Assembly: GCA_017506865.1 (NCBI GenBank) | Contig: JAFCMP010000002.1 | Coordinates: forward strand, 682,001-746,000 | DNA length: 64,000 bases | Source of the DNA: Tribonema minus | Taxonomy: Eukaryota > Sar > Xanthophyceae > Tribonematales > Tribonemataceae | Direction of reading: 5' to 3' | In this document: positions 20,168-31,900 of the stretch, one piece after another | Layout of the letters: the number at the start of each line of letters is the position of its first letter | Position numbering within the stretch: position 1 is the stretch's first letter | Translations under genes and position numbers: made by a program | Notes under the pieces: model-generated | Database searches by the model: none | Seen by the model: the letters and a program-made list of their open reading frames with translations, nothing else | Told to the model about the DNA's origin: nothing

Positions 20168-22680
20168 ATGGCGCAGCTCACGCATGAGTGCGGCGGTGTG
20201 CTCCTTGCCATTGACGGCAGCAACGCCTTCAACGCGCTGTCGCGCTCGGCAGTCCTCACCGCGGTGGCCGAGCATCTGCCTGGCCTGTACGGCTACGTCG
20301 AGCACATCTACGGCCCCGGCCGGGCCCCTTGGCTACAATTTGGCCTAGATGGGCACGCCGACGCTGCCATCATCCTCTCCCAACAGGGCGTGCAGCAGGG
20401 CGACCCATTGGGGCCGCTGCTGTTCGCGCTGGCACTGCGCGGCACCATGGTGGCTGCCCGCGCCAAGTTCCCGCAACTGGCGCTTCCGGGCTACCTCGAT
20501 GACCTCACCATCATGACGCCCAGCTGTGACGCGCCGGTGCTCGGCCACGTTGGCCGCGCGTTCTGCTTCATACAACAGGCGCTGAGCGAGCTCAACATTC
20601 AGGTCAACGTCACGAAATGCGCGGCGCTGGTGCCGGCCTCAGGCGGCGCCCGCGAGCGCGCCGCCGCCGTCTTTGCCGCCGCCAATGTCCCCGTACCAGT
20701 ATGTGACGACGGCATCACGCTGATGGGGGTGCCGGTCGGCACCGAGGGCTTCGTGCGCGCGCAAGTGGCGGCGACCCTTCGTGCCCCCGGCACCGACCGC
20801 CTGGTTGCGGAGCTTGTGCAGATGGAGGATGTGCAGGCTGCCTTCTTCATTCTGCGTCTTGCCGTCCCCGCCCGCGCAGGGCATGTCTCGCGCAATACAG
20901 CGCCATCCCTCACGCACGAGGAGCTACGGCGCTTCGACGCCATCACGCTAGCGGCCGTGGCCGCGCTGGCGCAGGAGCCATCGGCGGGTCTTACGCCGCC
21001 GGCCCACCAGGGCGCGCCGGCGGCGGGTGACGATTGCCGCGGCCCGCCGGCGGTTTCGGCGGCGGCGGCGCCGCCCTCTCTGTGGGCGGCGGCAGTGGCA
21101 TGGGTACGCGGCGCCGACTGGGGTGGCGAGGCCCCAGTGACGCTACCAGCACATCAGCAGGTACGCGTGCATCTGCGGCTGGGGAGTGGTGGCTTTGGCG
21201 TGCTGGGCGCGGCGCCCCGTGCATGTGCCGCATTTGCTGCACGTTCCCTCGAGTGCATGGGGCCGGCACTGGCGGCATATCCAGTCGCGGCACGCAGCCG
21301 CGTCCTAGAGCATGCCCGCTATGGCTTCACCTTCACCCAGATAGCTACCTGCCTGCAGCAGCTGCGCAGCGGCAGCGATGAGGCTGCAGCGGCCCTCGCA
21401 CTGCTCCTGCCCACGGTCTGGTACCAGGACTGGCGCCAGGACGACGGCGCATGGCGGGCGCTGCGCGATCTGCTGCAACGGGCAGGCGGAGCTGCGGGGC
21501 CAGGCATGCGGACTCGCGCCGGCGCGCGCCGCGCTGCTGCGCCAGCGGTGGCGCGCGAGCCACGCTCTGCCCAGGCCCCGCCGGCCGCCGTGCTGCCGCG
21601 GCGTCAAGCGGCGCTATCACGGGTGCTAGACGCAGCGCTCGCCGCCACGCAGCTGCGTCGGCTTGAAGCAGCAAATGCGTTGGAAGCAGTCGCGGCGTGG
21701 CGCAGCGGCGCCTCTAAGGGGGCCATGGGTTTCTTGGCGCAATTGCCGAGCACTGACCCAGCGGAGACCATGTCCCCGCCGGAATTCCGCGAGACGCTGC
21801 GCCACCTGGGCGTGGAGCGCCCCGCCCCCGCTGCGGCGCGGTGCCCCAAGTGCCATAGACCAGTGGACTCGGGTGCCACCTGCGCCGCTGCACACAAGGG
21901 CTCAACGTCACGCGACACAACTTGCTCGCAGACGCGCTCTTTCAGCTGCTCAAGCAGGTGGCCCACCTCCGCGGTCTCGACCGGGACACCCTTGCCCCCT
22001 TCCGTCGCTACGCGGCGCGCCACGGGTTCAACAAGTTCATGGACATCGTCTTTGGCAGCAACCAGGTCTGCCTTCCAGTCCCTAAAGTGCAGCCGAGCGC
22101 CGACGCGGTAGCAGCAGGCCGGTGCACTAAACTGCGCGGCGGCTTTGAAGTAGCTTGTTGCATAGACGTCACCATACGTGACAGCTCATGCCCCTCCCGC
22201 CTCCGTCAGGCTCAGGGGGGCGCGCGCGATGTGCAGCGCGTGCTTGAATCGGCTTCGCAGGAAAAGATAGACACATACGTAGTCTCAGGGGCCCTGGACC
22301 CCACTACACACACCCTATTTTCCGCAGCCTTTGACCACTTCGGCGCTATGTCACGCGACACTCAAGCGCTGCTACACGCACTCGCCGAGCAGAGCTCGCA
22401 GGGCAGCTACAATCTCGCGCAGCGCGTTGCCTTCTGGCGCCGCCGCACCTCCCTCGCGCTACAGCGCGCGCTCACACGTGTCGTGATCGACAACTGGAAC
22501 GCAGTCATTGCCCCTGATGGCGACGTCAGCGCTTACCGCCGCATCGCACTGTTGCAAGTGCCGCGGCCCTCGCCGGCCAGCGCCGAACCGCCGGCCCCTC
22601 CGTAGACTCAGTTATTGCAAGCCCGATTTATCGTGCGCGCAGCCCATGCGGTCCAGGACATAATATACAACTTCAAACCT
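20168..22680 (+). mobile_element. Non-LTR retrotransposon, fragment C (RT domain to 3' end)
   Basis: This is the longest copy, truncated just before the catalytic part of the reverse transcriptase. RT motifs are clear: LLAIDGSNAFNALSR (motif A), GVQQGDPLGPLLFAL (motif B) and YLDDLTI (motif C; YLDD instead of the common YADD). Then come a connection region, the CPKCHRPVDSG zinc-knuckle-like motif, CCIDVT and the WRRRTSLALQRALTR tail, with a stop near 22605. A one-base loss near 21880 relative to B breaks the frame inside the knuckle. No upstream endonuclease or ORF1 is present, so the copy is dead on arrival. Confidence 0.88.
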
Positions 22681-22930
22681 CGCAATTTTGTAACTGCCAT
22701 GCGTTTTACCTCGTTTGGTTTGAACACCCAATGGCAATTAGCGTTTGAGGTATAGTTGGCTGCTATTACAGGGCAGAGTCACGTCGGACGGTGTGTAACA
22801 GGGGGGCTGAACGGAGGACCGCTGCAGAAAGCACGATCTGCACTGAGAGAACACCTGGCCTTATTGGCGTTAGAGAGGGCAGCGCGGAGACGCAGGTCGC
22901 ATGGGTGTTCCCACCGTCGCTGCTGCCACC
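22681..22930. other. Upstream region of the 21-exon gene
   Basis: Sequence between the retrotransposon 3' end and the start codon at 22931. It should hold the promoter and 5' UTR. No TATA box or other defined element was recognised. The start codon has a perfect GCCACCATG context. Confidence 0.4.
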
Positions 22931-25900
22931 ATGTCGGCGACGGAAAAGGGCAAGAAGAAAGTGGTGAGTGCTACACCCTTCAAGAGTATTTGTACTGCAA
23001 CTAGAGGGCTGCGCGACACCGCAGCCTGCAATTTCAAGTTTGCTCTTCGGTGTGATCGCAGAACGTAGCAGACAACTGCTGCGGTGCAACAGCCAGGCCA
23101 GATGATTTTCGTCTCTCTGCGGGTGATATGCTTGTACCAGATATCGCACTGCTGCCGGACTTGTTTGACTCTGGCTACTTTATATACTTGACTTGCCTTC
23201 CCAACGCCAAGAGGGAGTCGTTAGTGACTGGCAGGTGCACTGTAAATATCACAGTTGTATTTGTACACACAGCTGCAAATGTGCATGTCGTTTAGTTTGC
23301 TAGTAGCGGACTCTAGGCTGTGGTACTTTGAGTCAAAGTTCACCTGTTCTCTCATGAGCAGTATTTTTGAGTCAAAGTCCACCATTCCTCTCATGAGGGC
23401 AGCGCTTGTAGCGTCACTTGCCTTTTAGAAGTATATACTTTTGAAGTATCCATTTGCATACAATGCTCGATCGCTGCGCAACAGAAAATTTGTCACATGC
23501 TCAAGCTTTGCACTTGCCCTTCCAAAGCCTGCATGTACACCTGTGAGTGTACCAGAACTGTGAGGGCTGGGTTTAGATTTAGGGGTAGGGATCAAGCCGA
23601 ATGTTGTGTGGCAACTGGCTGCCTGGTTGCTGAATCTCCACAGCACACTGTGCACGAGTGTTCACGTGTGCGCTGCAGTGTAAAAGTATACTCTGTAATG
23701 TACACGTGTACGCCACATGACACACGCAGCGCGCAACACCACACTGCGCGCTGCGCATAATGACAACCCTAACCCATCGTATCGTGGCCCCTACACTCAA
23801 GCCTGCAAAAGCACGAACGCCGTGTGCAAGAACGCATTGCTTGCTGCGCACTGACACTTACCAAGTCAATCAACGTACGCCGCGTGTGACCACATCGCTT
23901 GCCGAAGCTGGCACGCGCAGGTGCCTTAACCCTAACCCTAACCCATCACGGCCCCTACGATTAGATAAAAGCCTGCAAAGCACAAATGCCGCGTGCAACA
24001 ACACATCGCTTGCGCCTGCACGTGCGCGCGCAGGTGCCGGGCATAATGTCAGAGCCGGAGACTGAGTCGGAGGGAGAGCCAGACTCGGAGGATGAGTCCC
24101 AGGGCTCCGAAGGCGATGCCGAGGACACGGGATTGACGGAGAATCAGAACCGCCTTCTGTACATGATATCGTTGTACACGCGCCGGTCGGATACGAAGAT
24201 GGAGACGGAGTCGTGGCTGCGCAAGGTATGTATGTTACAGTAGGTTTGTACAAGCATGTCATATACTTCATGTACTTGAAGTATACAGAGAATCGGAACC
24301 GCATCGTGTACATGATACATCCAAACACGCGGCGGTCCGACACGAAAATGGAGACGGCGTCATGGCTGCGTAAGGTACGTATGTAGAAGTCATTTTGTAC
24401 TTCATGTACTTGAAGTTTAGAAGACTGCATGTACATGACATCTCTGCACACGTGCTGGTCGGACACAAAGCTGACGGGGTCTTAGGATGAATTTGGGAGG
24501 TCCGATTGCGCGCTGACACTTCAAGGCTACGTCAGGTCTAGGGTTAGATATCAAAGCGCTAGGGCTAGGGTTAGACGTGAATGCTGAGTGGGTACAGACC
24601 ATAGATTTTGACCAGGGACGTGTTCACCAACCCCCGCTGACATGATATGGAGTGAATGGCTACGCAAGGTGCTGCACCGGCGACGGCGATTGTCATGAGG
24701 CACCGTTAAGCGCTGACGCATGAATCCTCAGATAGAGTTGAGGCTAGGGGCAGAGTCAGCAAATTGATAGTCGGCTATAGACCACCAGACATGGCAACAT
24801 CTTGCTCCTCGCTACTGCAGATAGGGTGGAGGCTAGGGGTAGAGTCAACAGACGCTAGTCGGCTATAGACCACCAGACATGGCATCATCTTGCTCCTCGC
24901 TACTGCTACTGATGGCAGTGAATGTTGCGAACGACTTGAAGCTGGCCCAAGGCCCCACCCTAATCCTTGCCCTAGCCTTGACCTTGGTCAAAGCTGGGCA
25001 CGACCTGAAGCTGATCGCACCGGAAACCATGCAAAAAGTGAGTGTAGAATCTCATTTGCAGCGCATGGAGGTGCTGTGCTACCGGATACTTCGGCACACA
25101 ATGAGATTGCAGACAGCAACAACTGCAGTCTAAGTGAGTGCAAGTGCGCCCTCTGTGTCTCCGCGCGCTGCCGGCGCTGGTGGCGCTGCTGTATGAGGGC
25201 ATCGTGGTGAATGCCTTCACCTTTTCTGACTATGCGCCACTATGCCTTTGCCACCATGCGGTTACAGGCTGCAGCAAATGCTACGCGTGTAACCGCAAGT
25301 ACGCCCTCTGCGTTCCCTCTTGCAGCCGGCGCTGGTGGTGCTGCTGTACGAAGGCATCGTGGCGAACGTCTTGAACTTTTCCAATGCGCCACCAAGTAAT
25401 TATGTGCCGCTGTGCAGTCGCTACGCGTGTAACCGCGAGTATGCTCTCTCTTGCAGCCGGCGCTGGTGGTGCTGCTGTACGAAGGCATCATGGCGAACGT
25501 CTTGAACTATTCGTACTATGCACCACTTATTCTCTGCCCCTGTGCAAGTACAGTGCTGCAACGGTCGCAGAATGCTACACATGTGACCGCAAATGCGCCC
25601 GTTGTGTCATTGCGCGCAGCCAGCGCTGGTGGTGCTGCTGTACGAAGGCATCGTGGCGAACGTCCTGGACTTTGACTATGCGCCGCAGAGCGAGCTCATT
25701 GAGAACCGGCGCGTGTGGATGAACGTCAGCCAGGAGGGCAAGAGCGACGTGGAGTTCCTGCGCGAGGAGGAGCTGGTCAACGGTGAGTTGAAGTCGGAGA
25801 TTGAAGTAGACTTGAAGTTGTCAATGTCAAATTTGACTACGCGCAGATCATGTAAGGAGCAGGGATGAATTAAGGTGCCTAAGCCAGGAAGGCAAGAGCG

Positions 25901-28900
25901 ACGTCGAGTTCCTGCGAGAGGAGAGCTGGTCAACGGTGGGTGGAACTTGAAACTTGAAGGTTTACAATGTCGCGCCGCAGAGTAATGCATTGAGAAACAG
26001 GATGACCATGAGCCAGGAGGGGAGGAGCAACGCGGGGTGCCTGTGCGAGGTGGAGCTGGTCAACGGTGAGTTGAAGTCGGAGATTGAAGTTGACTTGAAG
26101 TTCATTATCAGGGGACGTGAAAGCCAGACATGCTTCAGCGGAGAGTTGAAGTTTGAGGCCTGGAGTTGATCATCAGAGTTCAGAGCCTCCAGGGAGTGCT
26201 CCGCGAATGAGGAGCAAGGTCACTTGAAGTTTGGTGCAATAGCGGTGAGTTGGAGGTTGAGGCACAACACTGATACCGGTATGTTCTCAGCTCTTTGGTG
26301 CCAGCGCACGAGAGGTTCTGGGGCTTCTGCAGCGAAACAGCTGGTTCAAGAAACGCCACCTCTTGCACCAAACCAGCACCCCCTGGTACAACGTCTGACC
26401 ATTGCTTCTTCTGACGTATGTATGCATGTTGCCGCCGTGGCAGTGCTGCAGCTACAAGCCCATAGCATTTATGTATTCTGAAATGTGCTTACTAGTACAA
26501 CCTCTGACCATGGAGGAGGACGCAGGGGAGCATCCCGAGATGCCATTTGGCGGCGGCGGCGTTTGAGTGGTTGTTGTTGAGACACTTTCAGAAGTCACAC
26601 GACATGTAGATTCCGCACAGCAGCATCAAGTTCGACCATCATCTGGGCTCTTGCGCGCCCTGAGCGAGAACTAATAAAAAGTACACCATCTGACCATGGC
26701 GTCTTCTGACGTATGCATGCATGTCGCTGCAAGATCAGCAGCCGCAGCTACAGGCCCGCAACATCAACAACCTGCGACAGTTGTATCAGGACAATTCTGA
26801 CGAGTGCTTCTTCTGTCGTATGAAGTATGCCGTTGTGACAGAGCAGCGCATCAGCAGCTTCGAACCCACAATGTTCGCATCATTCATATGTGCTTGTTAG
26901 CACAACCTCTGACCATTGCTTATTCTGATGTACGTATGCACATTGCTGTGACAGGGCTGCACGTGAGCAGCCGCAGCTACAAGCCCATAACGTGCTACCA
27001 AGTCAGCGCCAAAGGCAAGGAGCTGGTCAAGCGCATCGGCAGGAAGGAGAAGGTACGAGTAAGGCTTGTGTAATTTCAACTGAAAGATATTCTGCTCGCT
27101 GAAATGGCCATCTTCTGCGGTTTCGATGTGTCGTGCCTTGAAATAAATTCTGGATGTTGTTGCATGTGGGCTTGCTGTGCGGTCGGGCCGGCGATAACGG
27201 CAGTCTAGATATTCTTAGCAAGTGTGGTTGCTTCCATCAGATTGAGTAGCAGGGGCCCCTCTCAGTACCTGTGTTGTGGCAACACACCTCCTGCATCATG
27301 AGAGCCTTTACAACCATGTATGCATCCTCAAATGTTGGCAGTCTTGCCAGTGTCAGCGTATGCTCATCCATCCATCACTATGCTTCCTTGTGCAGTAGAT
27401 GCGTCGCCATAGATTGTCGCTTAGTAGCATTACGATTAGGGTTTTGCCAAGCGATCTGATTTGCAGTAGCACGCAGGAGTGGTGCTTTGAAGTACACATG
27501 TCCCACCGCTCAGCAAGCACGCAGTGGCAGCGGCAGACTCGAGGGCACCCTGAGCATCATCAGCATCATGTTGGGTTAGGATTAGGGTTAAGGTGGGGGT
27601 TAGGGTTAGCCGTCCCATGCATGGCGGCGTGAGCGCATGCTCCATCGTTTGAGCAACACTTCAGTGTGTGAGTGATGTATACCCCTGTGTGAACATGGAC
27701 AGAGATGACACGCGCTGACTATTGGTGCTGGCTCTTCAGGAGGCTGTACACGATTTTTTGCGCACATGTCTACATCTACACCTGGAACATATACTTTGCG
27801 ATACGTCCACAACATTTTGTAGATGAACAATTGCGATGTGCGTGGTCGTGATGGCTCTGCAGGAGGCTGGACACGAGCTTGTATTTAAAAAAGTATCTCT
27901 ATGCATACTTCGGCTTGAACATGAACTTGAGCATGAACAGAGATGACACGCGTGCACGACTGATGATGGCTGTGCAGGAGGCTGTACACGAATTTGTCAT
28001 GCTGTATGCGTTTGGCTCATCGCTAGAAGTAGCCAGGGCGCACGCTGTAGGATCTTATACATAAGACACCATACTTGTACAGTATGGGAAGGGAACGCAT
28101 GCTTTAATCAGGCATGGTAGCAAGTGCGCCTCATTGCTGTTGTGCTGATTGTGACAAACATGCGTCATCGTGCTGGCTGTGCAGGAGGCGGTACACGAAT
28201 TTGTGTACGCACGCGGCACGCGTGAGCTGCTGCACGTCCGGTGGGACGGCAACGAGTACTGGCTAGAGAGCGCCAGCGGCTACCGACGAAAGTCCAGCAT
28301 CACAGGTAACCTAACCTCAGGTTTGACACTAACTCTGGACGTGACACTAAGTGGCTGTTGATGCTCATCCGTGAATCTATTTTGCCCCCGCTATGGTGAT
28401 AAAAGTCCAGCATCACAGGTAACCCCAATCCTAACCCCTACCTGAACCCTCAACCTAACCTAATTCTAGCTACTGTTGCCGGCGTCTGCCATGTATGTGT
28501 GCATCTCCTGCCATCATGCCTCTGTGAGCAGGATGTAACGGCTTGATACGTTTTGGCTGGGTCATGGTGTGTCTCAGGCACAACTTCAGCGGACGCTGAG
28601 TGCCCCACGGTGAACCCTAACCCTAGGGTTAGGGTTAACCCTAAGCGCTTCCGCACTTATTTGCTGCTCTCCGCACTGATTCTTCGTGTCTGACATGCAT
28701 CAGAGCTACCGTAATTTTGATGCGTTGGCATCAGAGCTACAGCAAGGCCAGAATCCGGGCTAGGATGAGGCTGGGGTTAAATCCGTGGCCGCAACCGATA
28801 GACGCTCAACCGGGGTGTGCATGCATGTAGACAGGGAATATCATACAGGACTGTATTTTCCAGTGCATGTACAAGTATATATGCTTCGGTCCAAGCTTGT

Positions 28901-31900
28901 TTACCACACGAAGCAGCTCACTTCTTGGCGGAAGTTATAGTTCGCATATGCGCGAAGCCAGATCTAGTGAGGGCACTTTGTCAAGGCGCAGCTCGCTTGC
29001 TGCTGCAACCCTCACCCCTAATCCTAACCTTACCTTAAACCTAACCCTAACCCTATTCCTAGCCTGAGCATGCAAGGGCACGAGCCTTCACTTGCAGCAG
29101 CGGGCAGACCCATGTGCAGTTCAGCAGCAACAGATGTGCTGAGGCAGCTGCATGGTATGTATGTACTGCATGTGTGTCAGTTGAAGTCGCGCTGGTCACG
29201 TGGCCGTTAGGGTTAGGGTTAGGCTCAGGGTCGGGACTGCGATCCATTACCAAAACAGCGTTGCTGTCACCAGGACCTGTGCAACGCTCAGCAGCATAGC
29301 ACATAACGTCACTGGTGAATGCTCCTCTCCATACAAACCATACGTAGAGACACCAAAGGTATTGAACATGTGCAGCGTCCACTAGGGCTAGGGTCTGGCT
29401 TGCTCAAGCATTTCAGGCTCGCCTCACGAACCTGGTGATGTGTGCTCACTGCCAAACACTCCTCCATACAGACCGCATGCAGAAACGGAGGACGTATTTC
29501 ATGTGTCCAGCGCGTACGCAAACTAGGGCTACGCTTGAAAGCCTCTCACCTTATGGTCAGGGTCCAGGCTAGGGCTAGAGTAAGACTTGCTCCAGCAACT
29601 CAGGATCACTTCAAGAACCCGGTGCAGTGGGCTGATCACCAAACGTTCCCATTCATATGCACCTGCAGAAACGGAGGACGTATCCTATGTTTCCAGCGCG
29701 TACGTGCCGCAGTGTCTGCGCTATGGGGGGCGTCCGACGCTGTCCAATGCGCACCGCGCGCACGAGAGCGGCGTTAACACCGACAACATACGGGATGAGC
29801 TAGATGAGGTGAGCATAGTATGGTACTTTCGTTGGGGGGTCACAGTTTGGGGCGTTGTGCTAATTTTTGCATATACAATGATTGTGCAAGTAGCTGTCCA
29901 CCGCGCGCATGAGAGCGGCGTTAATACGGACAACATACGGGATGAACTGGATGAGGTGAGTGTAGTGGAATTCCTAACCCTAAGCTTAGGTTTGAGGGGT
30001 AGCCCTGGTGCATTTACTTGCAAGCAGGTGCTTCAGTGTCAATATGAATGTGTAGTTGAAGCACTAATGCTTTACCGCTGCATGATAGAGATGAGCGTAT
30101 AGCTGTGCAACGCGCATCGTGCGCACGAGAGCGGCGTCGCGCCGACAACGTACCAGACGAGCTAGGTGAGGTGAGCACAGTATGGTACTTTCACTGGGGG
30201 TCACAGTTTGGGGGGTTGCGCCAGTATTTGCGCATGAAATGATTGCGCAATTAGCTGTCCACTGCGCACAGCGCGCACGAGAGGCACGGCGTAGGGTTAG
30301 GGTAAGTCACCGACAACATCCAGGATGAGCTAGACGTGCGGGTTGAAGTCAGGGTGACAGTTAGGGTTTCAGGTTTCAGCCTCGTTTTACATGCAGATGG
30401 CACGGAGACTACTAGCAGTGGCGACCGTCAGGTCATGTGTTGCAACAAGTTGAAGTATCTGGCCTTGGCTGTTGCCCTAACTAGACACACCTGTACTGAT
30501 ACAAATAAGATTAGGTTAGGGTTAGGGGTAGGGCTACGGTTAGGGTTAGGGATAGGGTTAGGTCTGGGGTTGAGGTTCGGGTTAGGGTTGTCCACAGCGC
30601 ATCAATGTCAACGACTTGCCTGTGTAACATGCTACTGTGGTTCGCGGGGAGTTGCCATTACGATGACATCTGGCTCTGTGCGCACTGCCGTGCGGCAAAG
30701 ATGCTTGAGCCCCTGTTGCACGCTACTGCAACATGGTTTTCTGGACGCCACGTGGTGTGTGTGGTCGACTGATGCTGAATGGCCATCAAAACTGCATGAT
30801 GAGCCACTGGAATGCACAACAATGCATTGCCATTGTCACGCCTGGTGGCTTTCAAAAGTTCAAGCACGTCACCACCGTTGCGTAAGCATGCCAGGCAGTC
30901 TACTTTGAGTGCCCGCCCCAAACTTGTTTACATCCTGGTTTTTCTGACAGAACCGCTTGACGTGTGTGTGCTGACTCCGAAAGCCGTTGCTGAGCGCTGC
31001 TTGCAGGTGATAACGCTCAACTCGGTGTCCATCATCGTGGCGGAGTACATACCCTTTGGCGCCAACCAGATTGTGCAGCTCAACAACAGCGTCGGCTCAA
31101 CTGAGCGCTGCCAGGGCGGCTTCATCTCACCCGCTATTGGTGAGTACATACATTCATTAATTTCTAATCAAAAGTTACACCAGTTATGAACCTGTAGGTG
31201 AATTCAAGATTGTGCAGCTCAACAACAGCGTTGGCTCAACGGAGCGCTGCCAAGGCGGGTTCATCTCACCTGCTATTGATAAGCGCATACATTGATTTGA
31301 CAAAATTACACCAAAAATGAAACTATAGGTAAATCCTGATATTGTGAAGTTGAACAACAGCGTCGGCTCAACGGAGCGCTGCCAGGGGGGCTTCATCTCA
31401 CCGGCCATTGGTGAGTGCATTCATTCATTCATATTTGGGATACACATACACGCATACGTTCATTCATGTTTTAGGTATAGGTTCATCAGGTATGAATTCA
31501 TAGGTGAACTTCAATATTGTACAACAGGGTTGGCTCAGCGGAGTGCTGCCAACGCGGCTTCATCTCACCAGCTACTGGTAAGCACATGCATTTGTGGATT
31601 TGATGACATTATAGGTGAATTTCAACATTGTGCAGCTCAACAACAGCGCAGCTCAACGGAGCGCTGCCAGGGGGGCTTCATCTCGCCCGCGTTTGATGAT
31701 ATTCATTTATATCAAAGAGTAAACAATGATGAAACTGTAAAAGGAGAGCTGTACACTTGAACACCCGCAACATCGACATCGACGTGATTACTTGGTCTTG
31801 TTCATCTGCCTGCACCGCGACAATTCTGTTAATCCGTTGTGCTGCCGCAGACGATGACTCCACGGGCACCGGGCTCGAAATGAACCCCGAGCTCACCAGC

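Noticed and set aside
19997..22111. 704-codon continuous frame as a single protein
   Set aside because: It starts out of frame in fragment B's coding region, reads through that fragment's 3' UTR, and only then enters the RT of fragment C. It is a chance fusion of two retrotransposon fragments.
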